Assembly: GCA_950106755.1 (NCBI GenBank)
Contig: OX467083.1
Location: forward strand, 27,151,029-27,215,028
Source of the DNA: Climacium dendroides
Lineage: Eukaryota > Streptophyta > Bryopsida > Hypnales > Climaciaceae
Direction: 5' to 3'
Length of the DNA stretch: 64,000 nt
Position numbers and translations under genes: made by a program. Under the pieces are notes generated by a model. It worked only from the letters and a program-made list of their open reading frames with translations. It did not search any database and had not been told where the DNA came from. Positions 37,049-50,800 of the stretch are shown one piece after another (position 1 is the stretch's first letter; the number at the start of each line of letters is the position of its first letter).

Positions 37049-38640
37049 TATTTCTCAAATAAAATCACTACCACCTACATTCTCCAAAACTCAAGTACGT
37101 CATGTTGCTCCCCGAAGCGTCACCTTTCTTTCCTCGATTGAACAAATCTAACTTATCTGCTTTCCAGGGGCCTTCGAGGGAGGTCTAAACCTAAGTTAAG
37201 CTGAGCTAGAAGAAGGTTTGTCAATGCTTAGGTTTGAAAAAACACGGCACGGAAAGTCCCGTCCTGCAACCGCGGAGTCGCGGACTATTCTGGCCCTCCC
37301 ACATTGTTGTACTCAGAGGAATTGACACAGAGTAGTCAGTCCTTGTCTGCACTCTGCAGCTGCATTGTTTCACCCACTCCTCACGTCCTCATTAACTTAC
37401 TGATGACGTGGGGACTCAACGGCAGCGGCAGCTTTCTCGAAATCAGCTCAAAGGAGAGTGACCAATCCAGCTAGAGAAAGCTTCTCCATTCAAGCTTAGA
37501 GTCATAAAAGCTAGAACCGACTTAACCTACAGTTGAGAATGCAGAGTCTCTGACAGAATGTGTGCTGCATGGCCATGGTTGTAAGCCTCGGTGGCAGTGC
37601 CTTTACCGTCCACTTAAGCAATTCCGCATGCTCCAACGCGGAATCGACATGCATACGAGACTATTTTTTGAGACATGAGCAATTGAAAATCATGAATTTT
37701 CAAAAACAGAATTGTAAGTTAAGTATCTGAATGCTGTATAAATGAATATACTATGAATTTCTGAAACTCAACTTCATGGCGTACCTTTTCGAGCTTTCAT
37801 GCAAGATACCCATTTAAGATTACGTACATGCATCTCAATATTTCCAGGATCAGTTTACAGTTCGAGTTGGTTTTCGGCACTTTCGACCTACTTAAGCTTA
37901 ATGGCAGCAAGTGTGATACTGTAGAGAGACACTTGGTTTGGGGGTTTGGTTGGAACCCTGCTGGGGCTTGAAACTCCAAGACTTGATGCAAACGGAAGAG
38001 GCCAAGACTCTGAGAGGCCTCTGAACTGGAGTTTGTGACACACCAGTAGACCTGGTTTTGACAATGATTGACTTCGCAGGGCACTGCTCAGTTGTTCCTT
38101 TGAAGGCTTGCTGTCACGGAATCATTAATTGTTCTCAACTGTGCATGGCTACATTTGTAACTACAGTATCAAACTATCAGGGTGTTTTTTTCCAGCAACA
38201 AACAATGCACTTTAATGTGAAGCACCGGCGTGTTAAATTTGAATCTGAAGCACAGCTAGCAGCAGTGTTTTGTTTTGTTTCGAAACAAATGAAACGGAAT
38301 TTCATTGGAAAGGTCAAAATACAAGGCCCGCCAGCCACATTAGCAATAGTGTCTCAAACAACTTTCAAGCAGTTATGAAATCACATTTGGAACCACGGAT
38401 ATAGGTACGATTTTCCCAATAGGCATTCATGATTAAAATTGGAAGCATTTCAGAGTAAGGCAGGTACCTTCAAACCGCCACTACTTTTTGCTAATGTGCC
38501 TATTTACTATTATTAAACTGGTCAAGTTTTCATTGATTTTCTTGTTGGTAAGTAAAAGGAGGCTCCAACACACCAAAGAATGTGACATTTGAACACCCTA
38601 TGCAAAAGTTATGAAGGATCAAAGTTTATTTTGGTAGACG
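37049..38640. other. ABCG upstream region
   Basis: 37049-37640 is GC-richer and probably holds the ABCG promoter and 5' leader (minus strand). No certain TATA box was found. A 95-codon minus frame at 38084-37797 and a 106-codon plus frame at 38058-38378 overlap and have no known motif. The second runs through the retroposon copy at 38269-38340. Confidence 0.45.
38269..38340 (-). mobile_element. Short retroposon (SINE-like), copy 3, 5'-truncated
   Basis: On the minus strand it starts within the hairpin (GTGGCTGGCGGGCC), runs through TTGTATTTTGACC, AATGAAATTCC and CATTTGTTTCG, and ends AAACAAAACA. TAGCAGCAGTGT (38257-38268) and TAGCAATAGTGT (38341-38352) flank it as an imperfect target duplication. 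The missing 5' half is what target-primed reverse transcription often produces. Confidence 0.6.
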
Positions 38641-40685
38641 TTTGGAAATCATATCTATGCGATATATTGATTTTGGAGATGTACACATAGTGATGATGGT
38701 GGTTTGGGGCAAGTACATTTTGGATGTACCCACTTTAAGTGCAATAGGGCCAATTTACACGTGTGGCCGATTTTTGTGTGGACATATTTCATTTACTTTT
38801 ATACTTTCAACCCATATGCCTTCATTTATTGAGCTACATATGTATTGAGTAAAACACTCCCATCCATCAAGTGGATACATCCCAATATATCAATCTAAGA
38901 AGGGAAGAAGTATAAATCATAATTGTTTTACATTTGTAGTTCGACAAAGAGTGACTCATCATTCATAATCAAGGTGAACCAATCCATTAGCACGTAAATT
39001 CTAATTCAGCCTTCATATATCATTGGTGTACATTTTGTTATGAAATGTACATTATAGATACTTAAAGGCGCAATTGAGATAAGAAGTAGTAGTAAGTTGG
39101 TTTACCTTGTGTTAGGAAGTGATGAAATTGCTTTATTTAGCCCTCTATATTGAACTTAAAGTATACAACTTTATTGTAGCCATGAGACTACCATGTCCAT
39201 GTAATAAACTTCATTTTGTTTTTTCATTATACATAACTAATGTGCATTATTGGAATGTGCCATTAGCACTACTAGGATATACAAATTACAACTTAGGAAT
39301 GATTCAATAATCGCAGTTAACAAGGGCAAGTACCTATGGGGCATAAAATCATAAGTGATTGTGACCAAGTTGTAGAAAAGTCCACATAATTATGTACAAG
39401 TTGAATTAAGTCTCAATTGGTTTTTTCAAATGACTATATGTATGAAGGGGACTAAACAAATACAAATATTTCATCATCAAATTTAGTATCATAGATGGGA
39501 TACACAATCTCTTGTTGTCCTCGGTGCTGGAACTAGAAAACAACACATAAACCACATCTACATTTCAAGCACCCCATTAACAATTCCAAATACCTAAATA
39601 TGCCTTATCAAATACTTTCATCCAGATTAACAACATTTCCATTAAATATTCCACGTATATTTTAGTATACAAACAAAAATAGTAAAATAACCAACTATTT
39701 TTCAACATCATTGACCTCCACTAAATTTCCCTCCCTTTACTATTCCAATCACAATCTACCCTCTTATTTTTACTCCAACATACACACAAGCCACCTTCTT
39801 GTCCATAATTGCCTCCCTCAACCCTTTCTCTTGAACCGATTAATATGCGTCACAAAACTCTTGCCTTTCTATCAAGGATATATAGTTTAAGATTCACTTT
39901 TTTCTATTTATAGTTAATTTAGGGAACTTAGGTGATGAACTCTTCACTTGTGACAACCATTTAAATTGATTGGAGTTTTTTTCTATCTACAATTGAAGCA
40001 AGAAAAACTTCAGAGTATCTATTTTGAAGGTTAGAATATATGTACATTAATCCCAAGTGTTTTTCTATGTTTGTGTAAAAGAGAAGATGCTAAATTTAAG
40101 CTTAAAAATTATCCACACAATCAAATTTTGAAAATATTAACAAAACCTTCTTTCAAATTGATTTTGAAGCAAGTCCAATTGCAATACATCATAGTTCTTC
40201 ATAAAAAAAAATTGTATGTATTGTTATATTTCACATAAATTTTATTTTTTTATAATTGTGTTCACTATATGATTGAATTGAGAAATGTTGAGTGTTATAA
40301 TGGAATGTTTTTATTTTGGACTAGGCCTTTGAGTCACCAAACAATAAATGCAATTTCTGCCACATGCAATGCACAATTTCATATGAAAAAGATAAACATT
40401 AACTTAAGGATCATTATGATTGAAAAAATATATTGGAGTCAATTCCAATAACTTTTCTAAATGGACAAGGGAACCATTGTACAAGAAGAGAATGGCAAAT
40501 GGCCAAAGACAAACATTATATATACATCTCCTTTAATATGTAAAAAAATAATGTAATTATATTATTTTTATTATCTAAAAAATACCAAAAATATGAAATC
40601 AATTAACATTAATATCCAATAATTGGGTTTTCTTCAATAGATAGTGATTGGAAAGAATGACTTTGTTGATAAAACATTGAGATCT
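38641..40685. other. AT-rich spacer, nothing recognised
   Basis: Frames reach only 60-68 codons and carry no motif. No terminal inverted repeats or tandem arrays were noticed. Confidence 0.55.
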
Positions 40686-41601
40686 TTAATCCCTAAAGGT
40701 GCATTGTCCCCTTGGGGAACAAAATAGATTTCAAGCAGATTCCTATAACCTCAATTTTTTTTATGAAAATTTACGAAAAATTTTCTTAGATAGAAAAACT
40801 TATAAGCTTTGCAGGAATGTAATTTTTATTTCAATCAATACCCAACAACAAAAGTTATACCACAAAGAGCCCAAATTTTAATTCAGTGAGCAAAAAAAGA
40901 AATCCATAAAAACTTGAAATTTAAATTAATTTTTTTTCATAGATTATATTTTTCTATATGTGAAGCTTTGATTCATTCCATTTGGATTAGTGATGTGGAA
41001 GTTGTGAACAATCTTGTTTTTTGGGCAATCTAAGCATCTTCTTGAAAAAAATAATTTGTAGGATTCATTTTTTAATTCAATTTTCACAATTTTTCAAAAA
41101 AAATGTTTAACAAAGTTAAAGTTGATTGCTAAAACAATCTTACCATTGGAATTATTGTATTTAAATTCTATCTTAGAGCTATTTATAATTTAATTTTTCT
41201 TTCAATCTTGAACCTACTTTTACTTAATTATTTTTTAAAGGATGAAAATTAACCTTTTTTTTTGTTTAATTTTTTTCCTAGACATTCAACTCGATTATTT
41301 AACACGATTTTTTTTATAATTCAAAGTCTTTAGTGCAAAAAACTTCCACAAATGGCTATCAATGTCATCTAAAATTGCAAGCTAGTGTTCAAATTTTTTT
41401 TCTTTCAAACTTCGAATTCTAATATCTCTCAATCTATATAAGCAAAATTCATAATTTTTTTATTAAATGATTATAGACAATAGAATACAAGATCCTATGG
41501 TTAAATTCTAATTTACTTATTTTTTTCATTAGTGAACATAGTGAAAATGGCAATTTTGAGTGATTATTGACTGAAAATGGCTTTAGGCCTTTAGGGGTTA
41601 A
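40686..41601. mobile_element. TTAA-family element, complete reference copy (916 bp)
   Basis: The left end is TTAATCCCTAAAGG. The right end, read inward, is TTAACCCCTAAAGGCC. Body blocks in order: AGATTCCTATAACCTCAA, GGAATGTAATTTTTATTTCA, GATTCATTCCATTTGG, CAATCTTGAACCTA, TAATATCTCTCAATCTATA, CAAGATCCTATGGTT, then AAAATGGCTTTAGGCC. The same order recurs in other copies. There is no coding frame, so it would be non-autonomous. The TTAA at each end may be a target duplication or part of the repeat. Confidence 0.75.
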
Positions 41602-42082
41602 AGGGTGTGAAAGCATAAATTCTTGTACTATTTTGTGTCATATGTTTTGCACCAAACACAAAATTTCATTAGGTTTCAAGGGGGGTAGTATTCTAATGAG
41701 TTTCAAATGATGAGTTTCTTTTCAAAATTTGAACACTACATTCTTCCATTAAGGTTACAAGACCTTGTTGCTAGAACTCAAAAAAATAAAATTATTGTCC
41801 TCTACATTGATTTGATGCAAAGAAGTCTCTATTTTAAAGAAAAATAGTACAAGAGTTTTTAGGCATCTAAAAGTACACTTCTATAATCCTTTTGGTGAAA
41901 TTTTATCTCCACTACATCATTAAAAGAAATTTATTTTTAAAATATTTTTTTGAATTTTTTCATTATTTTCTATCAATTTAAATTAAAAATACGAAAGTAT
42001 CATTTTTCTAATTTTATGCATTATTTTTTTAGTAAATTGTTTTAGGTCCCAATTTTTGTAAACATGTTAATTATAGTACTTT

Positions 42083-42098
42083 GGGGGGGGGGGGGGGG
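42083..42098 (+). repeat. Run of 16 G
   Basis: An uninterrupted G homopolymer lies in AT-rich DNA. Shorter G runs on the same strand occur at 53509-53518 and 54789-54799. Length may be uncertain because homopolymers are error-prone in sequencing. Confidence 0.85.
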
Positions 42099-42288
42099 AG
42101 AATTTTTTTATTTAAAATCCAAAAATGAAAAATCAGAGACAAACATTAAGAATATGTGAGGCATTTTTTAAGAATTGCCTCACAAATTCAAGATAATAGA
42201 GCTTGAAGTTAGAAGAAAATGTCTTATTCTCAAACTTCCTTGATATGATTGGTAGAGTTTGATTCTTCATGGAATGAGATTTTTGTGC

Positions 42289-43240
42289 TTAACCCTTCAA
42301 TGCCCGAGGGGCTCAAAAGTGGCCTCACATAGTTTGAGTCCAATTCATAGTGTTGGAACTTTTGCATCCAATGTCCAAATTCAATAAAACTTGTTGGAAA
42401 AGTTGCGCATACTAGTCTAGTTTGTGTAGTACAATTTTCAAATCAATACAAGATGTAGTGATTTTTTGGAAGCCAATCGAAGTTCACACCAAACTGCATT
42501 TGATGGCTGCAACTTTGGGGGCTTGTATCTCCTTCATCCAATGTTTTTTTTCAATAAAATTTGTTGGATCATATTTCCCTTGAAGTCTAGTTATTGTGTT
42601 AAAATTTTCATATCAATCCAAGTTGTTTTGAATGTTTTGGAGCAATTTGAAGTTCAAAACCCTAATAGTTTTTCATTACAGTGAACTTCGGCGGCTTATT
42701 TCTTCTTCATATAGTACATGTTTTCAATAAATAAAAATTGGGAAAGTTGTGCATACTAGTCTAGTTTGTGTGGATAAATTTTCATATCAATTCAAAAAGT
42801 TATGAGTGACTGAGAGTCGTTTTAAGAGAAGGAGGTTCAGCCTTGGATGTGGGTTTTTTTCAACTTTTCTTGACATTTCAAAGCCATTTTGCAAACACAA
42901 TGAGTCAATTGAATGATATTTTCTTTCACCAAAGTGTTTGTATGCTGATTTTCAAGCACTATATAGTTTAAATTTTTTTCATTTGAAAAGGTTTAGAAAT
43001 CAAATTTCACCTCCAAATGTGTTGCAAGGAAAATTTCAGCATCCTTTTTCAACAGTAAGACATTATGATCTTCCAATCCATGTGGCCAAATCACTCCAAA
43101 TTTGATCCATGACATCTACAACATGTACACTACAAGATTGTATGGTTGAGATTTCTATACCTAAGTGACATTTAGACTTGTAACATTTCAAAATCAATGA
43201 TGTTCTTAAACTGAAAAGGCCTTGGGCCTTGAAGGGTTAA
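42289..43240. mobile_element. TTAA-family element (952 bp) with internal triplication
   Basis: The left end is TTAACCCTTCAATGCCC. The right end, read inward, is TTAACCCTTCAAGGCCC, a 15-of-17 terminal inverted repeat. The right third carries the family blocks ATTATGATCTTCCAATCCAT and ACAAGATTGTATGGTTGAG. The middle (about 42380-42830) holds three degenerate units of about 170-175 bp, each with AATAAAA-TTG-TTGG, CTAGTCTAGTTTGTGT or a variant, and TTTTCATATCAAT. No coding frame. Confidence 0.75.
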
Positions 43241-46200
43241 TGGTGTTCTTGTACTTAACCCCTAAATGACGTATAGGCCACCCAAGTAGCCTCTACAACT
43301 ACATTTGTAGACAATTCAAAATGTAAACTTCACTAATAGTCCATGAACAACAAAGAGACCCTAGATGATTTTTTCTGTTGAATCCCTTGATGCAATTCGA
43401 TCAAGAAATGATCAACTATGTGATTTTTAGTAAATTTTTTAAGAATAGAGAAGGTACTTTGGGATATCACTTCAGATCCTCATATCTTTTTTCCACACTT
43501 CAAACTAATCCAAAAGAAATTACACATCAAAACCTCGATAATATGTACTCACAAAAATAAAAGTCAAAGTCTTGGAAGTACTTTTGATCATCACAATTTC
43601 AACATTACAATTTTAGCATATGTACAAAGTACTACCTAACCAAACTAATTTCATCAATCTTGTCAATGGTGGCATTTTCTCAAAAATTGTCCAATTTTTA
43701 TCAATTTTTTTCATAAGAAAACTACATAAGTCCTATTTCATTTCAGTAGTGACAATCATCCAAATTATTGGACATGAATGAGGAATTATACTTGTTACAA
43801 GAACTAGTCAAGAAAACAAGAGCTATGCTTACCCCCTAGTCTTTTAGGCATGATGCCACATTTCAATGGTAGATGAGGAATTTAGTAAAAGAGGCTCAAA
43901 TTGTCCAAAACTATCCAAATCTATTTGGGCAATATAACTTTTAATCCAAGAAGCCAATCAAATTTTTTATGATTTCTATGAAAGGATGAATGTCCCCATT
44001 TTTTGTCAAAAATTTGAAAACATCTATTGAAATTGAATTCTATGATTCTATCCAAGTTTTCAAGTGTCCATTGAATTCATAACTTTCTCATAGCATTGAT
44101 AGGAATTAGAAATCATAATTAAGCAATTATTTTCAAAAGTCCATCTCTGACATTGACATTCACTTTGTAAGTCAAATTTCAATGTAATTTAGGGTCACTT
44201 TACACTTAAAGGCCAAGCCAATTTCCCTTGAGGTTGATTGCACCAAATCAAACAAACTTCATTTGTTGAAAAAAATTATACAAATTTTTTTTTAATTAAT
44301 ATTTAGCTCTTAATGCACCCAATTCATCAAGCTTGGACCATGTCAAATCTTGTCTTTTTTGAATTAAAAATCCATTTCACCAAATTGGCCTAGCCTCTTG
44401 GTGTAAAGGGGGTTTGAAATAATTACTTGCAACCTTTTGTCCAATGACAAGTGACGATTTTGGACCTCTCATACAACAAATTAGCCCGACCTCTAAATAT
44501 GAAGTGATCCTTAGAGCATCATCAATGGAGGACCACTCAAGAGTCATGTTGCATTACTTTTACAATCTCACTTCGAGTCCCTTGATAATTATTGTGGGCT
44601 CTAGCTAATGTTTGGGTCAACTCAATGCTATTCATACATTCTCAACTCTAAACTACCTGTAGTGGACACATTTGTTGTCTATCTTGGGTACCTTGAAGGC
44701 GTGGTCACCATTTTGAACTCATGGCAACAACGGTATACAATGGTTGTTGCCATGTGATGAAGTGAAGATTTTTGCAAAAGCACGTTCTAAACCCTGTTGA
44801 CAATGTTCACGTGCTTGTTTTAGTATTGTATTGGAGTCATTCTCATGAACTTTAGAAAAACCCCATTCTATGGGAAATCTTTACTTAATAATTTAATTTA
44901 AGTTAGTAATTTCAATGGGTTAGAATTATATAAGAAAACTAATTGTCAAGGTATATTAACCCCTAAATGTCCAAGGCCTTTTTTTAACTTCTTAGAATTT
45001 GCTCTAAATTGAATAAAAAGACAACATTTTGATAAGTTGTATCAATTGTTTTTGAATTGTAACCATACAAATTGAAACTAGAAATATTTGAGATCGCATA
45101 GGAAAAGAAAACACAACAATATTACTTGTGGATTGAAAGATTATAATGTTTGATCATGAGGGTGTTACTTGGGGTGCTAAAACTATGAAAGTGATTTGAA
45201 GGCTTTCAATCCTCTTTTCATGTGTTAAACCTAAAAAGTTGATCACCAAAAAAATATGAGGATAAAGGGCCTAACATGCGTAACCCCAATCAATTTATAG
45301 CTTCTCAAAATCAACTCTAAAATTTTTTTAAATGAATTTCTAATGTGATTTTTTCTCCAAGTTTTAGTGTATTTAAGGTTCATTTTCAAGAGCCTACAAC
45401 GCAACGGAAAGTCAAGATTGCACCCTTGCACAAATTCTTCGATTGAAAAATCATGATGAATCATTTTTAAAATCAGATTTTTGATGCTAAAACTAAACTT
45501 TAAAAAGAACTTCTTAAAAATATAAACTTCTATAAATAGCAACTTGGTTAAGTTTTATTTAACTTCAAAGTATTGTTGACACTGAAATTGGATGCCTCAA
45601 ACATTTAATCATCCATTTTTTAATTATACAGGAGCACGTATATTTTAGGCTCATAATGGCTTGGCCAGTAGGAAGGCAACACCTTCTTGTGTTTTCAACA
45701 AATTCAACCAATTATGATGAACATACAAAGGTAAAATTTGCCAACTCCATTTACAAATTTCAAAATGCATTAGAAGGGATTTGAGGGTTGGGGAGGGCTA
45801 TTTCAAGCTTATTCCATAGGTTGGGAAAGTGTCAAAATATTAAAAAATTAAAAAAAATTAAAAGTTGAATTTTTTTGAAAAAATATTAATTAATTAATAT
45901 TATCTAACGTAGCAAGGTCATGGCCACATCAAATTGCTAATTTGGCAAAGTTCCTAGAGTTCTTAGTAGTCTAGGAATTCATGGGAACTCATGGTCTTCT
46001 TTTGTCCCAAAACATCTTCTAATGATATAAGGTAGAACAACCCATTGCTGTCAAATGATCCATAGTGGTCACCTAAGAAATGACCCCATTGTGGGTTTTT
46101 TCAGTATGTAAGATTTGGGCCACAATCAATATCTTACATGATAGTAACAGAGTGAATAGTCACCTCATTAGGAACTTCCAAATTTTTAGTGTAAAAATTC

Positions 46201-48780
46201 ATTGTAAGAATTGAGTTTTTAGACCTTTCAAGTTAGAAAATATTGTGATTGCATTAGGTAATAAGATGAGCATTATGGATTCAGAATTTGTTGGTTATGG
46301 GGTAGTCTATAGACTCTTTTGGGCCATGATGCATTGAACACTTTAAAAATTCCTAGAAAATTTATACTTTGTTAAAAAAATATATAATTTCAACTACACT
46401 TGTGGAGAAATTTTTCTCCAACTACACTTGTTGTTTCTCACAATTGTTTCTCCACTGTTGTTTAAGTGGAAAAAAAATTGAAAAATTTCAACAATAGCAT
46501 GAGGCCAAACTCCAAATTCTGACCATAATAGGTTGTTTTATCTTATTCAATGGTAACTTAGACACATTAAGGTAGCAACATCCATAACCGTTAATTTAAG
46601 GGTTTTGGACATGATGTCTACTAATACACATCCAACAAAAAATTTGGATCCTACAAGCAATAGAAAAATAATTCATGTGCACTTTCAAATGTATTATTTG
46701 GACAATGTGAAAATAAGTTGTGAATTTTTAAAAAGCCGACTATACGTGCACCTAATACCAATACTAGGGTCTAATATTTAGATGTAGTAGATCCTTGTAA
46801 TCACACCTATTTTTTTCCCAAAATTTTTTAGGATTTAGAGGTGACAATTATGGGTGTTGCTACCTTACATCATTTACATGTAATTTACCAATAGCCACAA
46901 AATGATCCTTTGTGAAAGAATGAATGTGAAAATATATTTTTACATCTACATACAATGTCAAATGGTTTTTATTTCAATTTTCTTTGCAATAAAGTAAGCC
47001 ATTTATAACATACAATAGCATGTGATGTCGTTGCTTTAGCTTTATACTAGATGGTGTGGAATATTTCACACCCATCCATAGATAAGTGGATAGGTAGAGG
47101 CTCAATGTAATGGACATGGTGCATGAAGGAAAAGTAGTGGACATGAAGGCTCATGAATATTATGCAACCTTGGTGATTTTTTTCCCAATTATTCTAAGAT
47201 TGCACTTTTGGATGGAGTGATAAAGCATTTTCATCTTTGAATATGGATATTATGGATGAAATGATGTTTCTTCATCTAAAATATGTACAATCATTTAAAC
47301 AAAGTGTGAAATATTATCCAAAAATGACAATATAACCAATTTATCTATTTATTTTGGTAATACCCTTTATGGAGTGACCACTTAAATTTTTTAATTTTGG
47401 AGGGATTTTGCTACTCCTAAAAGCAAAAAACATTAGTAGTCAATCTACTTATTTACTAAGTGTATCACTCACAGAAATCCCTATGTATAACTCTACATAA
47501 CAACATATTTTACCAATTTTTCTCTAGAATTCATTAATCTTCCAATTTACAAATTGCAAGGCTCCAATCAAAAATCGCAAAGAACCAAAAAATTTGCTAA
47601 AGGGAATAAAATTCAATAATCAAGACACTCAATATAAAAGATTGTTTTTTTATTCCCTAAAGTTCTTGACTATTGTACTTGGCTATCAAGGTTGGCAAAA
47701 AATTGTTCAAATTATAAGAAAATTTAATTTGTCAAAAGGAAAAAAAACTTGTATGGGGAAAATGTGAATTTTAAGAGAATATTCCTATTTTGAGTATAGG
47801 GCCTATTTGATTTCGCAACTTTAATTTGAAATTTGATATGAAATGACGATTGTGATAGCAAGGGTTGGGATTTTTTTTCCCAAAAAACACTCCCAAACTA
47901 GCATTTCTAGTTTTTTAGGCCTAGATTGAAAAGAAAGATTTTTTTCTATAGTTTCAACTATATGATCTTGAAATAGAATTTATGCTCCTTGCATAAGTGA
48001 TTCATCTCTACCTATTGTAAGTGAAGGTTTTATTTGGCATTTAGGTGCTAAAATTGAACTTTGACATCAATTTTTTAGGGATTTGCATCACCTCACACCA
48101 TTTGGAAGATGACATATGACACTTTCTTTTACATAAATGGCTTAATTTATGCCAAATCTAACTATGTAGGATATATAGGATGAAAATTTCAACCTCTTAG
48201 GCATGAGTGAAAATGAGATTGTACAATAAAATCAACAATAGTATTCTAATAATGATGTGTACATATACAACCCAATGACCTAGCATGTATGTTAAGCTTA
48301 ATCCTTGAAGGATAGATTGGTGACCATGAAAATCATACCTTTTGGCATTGTGTGAATAATTGATTTAAAAAATTCCAAAAGTACTCATTAGAAGTCAAAC
48401 TACTATATAAGACCTCCCCTTTTATGCAAAATTCCAAGGATGAATAGTTGCATTTTTGTCCTACACAAAAAGATTCCTTGTCATTCAACCCAAAAATGGT
48501 CATAGTGTTGCTTATAGGTTAATTATTCATCAAGTGGGAGCTAAAATGAGTGTGAAGTTCAGACGAAAGAGCTCATTTACATGTGATAATTTAGCTACCT
48601 TGTGCACTTCTTCTGTAGAAGAAACCACGATGTTATACATTGTTCACCCACAAGACCCACTTTGGACTGTATTGTCCTATCTCCCAATCTTCCTTGAATT
48701 TTCATTCGACATTAGATGAGATTCACCTACTCAAGAAGACCATGAAGTCCATGGAGAACTTGAACACAACAGTAGTTTGA
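43241..48780. other. AT-rich spacer with single repeat termini
   Basis: No gene is recognised; the longest frame is 99 codons (45542-45243, minus). TTAA-family left ends without a clear partner stand at 43255 (TTAACCCCTAAATGACG), 44956 (TTAACCCCTAAATGTCC) and 48298 (TTAATCCTTGAAGGA). A reverse-orientation block resembling the family right end lies near 47880-47990. The words TTCTCCAACTACACTTGT and close variants repeat near 46390-46450. Confidence 0.5.
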
Positions 48781-50561
48781 CATGGTCGAGTGATTGCCAT
48801 TGTCCAATATTAATATAAATAAATAAATATTTATTTAATTTAATTTTAAATAATTTATAAGAATTATATTTTATATTTTTAATTAATTTTTAATTATTTT
48901 GTAATTTGACTACACCACTAGTCTCTTAAAGGCCTAAAAAAACATCTAATGCTAGTTCATAAACTTTCATTAACTCACTCTATGGAAAATAAAATACTTT
49001 GATTGGCAAAATTGATGATATTCTTGGTACACCTACTTAGTACATGAGCTCCATTCACATTGTTGGGTGTAAAAGCCCATTCATCTGTCTTCCAACATAG
49101 TCCCCAAATTCCAACCACAAAAGATCATATCATACTATAATAGAACCACCCATAGTCGACCACTTAAGCAATTCCATGCATGTTCTAGAGTTGTAGAAGG
49201 CAATACAAATTTTCTTGCCATCTAGAAAAATAAAAAATAAACATAGATTGCAATTTTTTGGTAATTTTATGCCTTGAATTGAAATCACTGTGAATTTGGG
49301 AAGCCAAAAGTTGACCTAAACCCATAGCCAAAGTATGGACTCTTCCAATTCCGATCATTCAAGAACTACTTTCCCATTCACTACTTCACAACATGTGTCA
49401 TGACCTTGTCAGTCCCAACCTTGGAAAGGAGAAAAATAAAATAAAATTCCAAGCTCTGGTTGTAAATCTGTTTCAGCTTTGGTTTGAAATAGGTGCACCT
49501 GATAGGTTGGGATCCCTAGTTGGAAATGAGTGGTTCTACCATAACTTGCTGATGTTGGTTCAATACTAGGTGGAAGTACTCAGTGTTTTCCGGCTCATTG
49601 AAAGAGGGATAACATACTTATGTTTACCTACTCAGACACTCTTTTTTCTTTTTCTATTATTGTACCACAGCTTGTGGTTGTTGAAAAAGTTGCTTGCATA
49701 GTAGTTGGAAGAAATTAAGAAGAGATTGCAAATGGCTGGCCAGGATTCATTATTATCATTGCTTTGGTTTTGTTTTGTTTTGACATTCTCAGTCCTTCAT
49801 AATGCAGCACACATGGTAGTACCCAGTACCCTTTCTACCCTGTCTTTTGAGTGGATACTGGATAGTGAGGCAGAGGTTTTATCCACCCACCTAAATTATT
49901 ATTATTTTTTAAAAAAATCAATTTTTTTTTTCTCAATTCAGTCAAATTAAATATTTTTTTTATTCTCCAATCCAACCCACCAAACCAAACTCCACCCAAA
50001 CCCAAATCCAAATCCAAACCAAACTCCAACCTCACCCAAACCCTAAACATTCCTCCACCTAATTTGTAATTTGAGATTGACATTGGGTGGTACAATTGAT
50101 ATGGGATTTTAGTGTATACATGTATATGTCTTCTATATTTGTATTCATATTCGTATCCATACTTATCATATATTTTTCTATATTTGTACTTATATTTTTG
50201 TATATGTACCCATATCCATCTTCTGTACATGTATAGTATCCATCTTCTACACAAGTATCCATATCTATATTTTGAATTTGTATCCATATTTGTTTTTATA
50301 TATGTATTCGTACCCCAAATCAACGGCATGAAGATTGTTTTTGTTTTTTTTCCTTTGAGAAGATTTATGGTCTGAATTTTTTTAAATAAAAAATGAGGGG
50401 GGAGGCAAGGAGAAGGGGTGCATCTTTTCACTAGATATTCTACTAAGGTATTCATTGGTTTGGCTTGTATGTCTAGTCTTTGGCTTAGGCGTGCAGGCAT
50501 TGTTAGCAACTTCTTGGAATACCAAACAAGGTAGCCTATCCATTTCCAACAACTTGAGCAA
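48781..50561. other. Spacer with low-complexity tracts
   Basis: The 49968-50046 plus strand is a run of CCAAAC/CCAAAT-type words. 50110-50325 is a degenerate array of words such as ATTTGTATCCATAT. Together they keep a 251-codon minus frame open (50590-49835), whose product is Tyr/Lys/Gly-rich and low in complexity. I read this as a repeat effect and not a gene. Confidence 0.55.
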
Positions 50562-50800
50562 TTAACCCTTGAGCTCCCTAGTGCCCCCAATGTGGCCTCC
50601 TACTATGAGACATTTGACCATTATAATGTCCTAGGTTGTATGGTGAAAACTTCCACAAATTTCTCCAAAGATGCCCTCCCTACCTCTCTTGCAATCTAAA
50701 CGGTCATGTCTCTTGGATCTTATTTTTTAATCGGTGGGGTCTACTTGAGTGACAATTTGTAGCTTGCTTTTGGAATTTGTGTTGGGCACTCATGGGTTAA
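50562..50800. mobile_element. TTAA-family short element (239 bp)
   Basis: The left end is TTAACCCTTGAGCTCCC. The right end, read inward, is TTAACCCATGAGTGCCC, matching at 14 of 17 positions. The left end continues with GCCCCCAATGTGGCCTC, a block also present behind the left ends at 42289 and 56572 (GGCCTC). Confidence 0.7.

Noticed and set aside
36461..37141. 226-codon plus-strand open frame
   Set aside because: It lies antisense to exons 1 and 2 of the ABCG gene, whose minus-strand reading has all the conserved motifs.
49835..50590. 251-codon minus-strand open frame
   Set aside because: It is held open by low-complexity arrays (TATTTGTATCC-type and CCAAAC-type words). The product is Tyr/Lys/Gly-rich with no domain, and nothing supports a gene.
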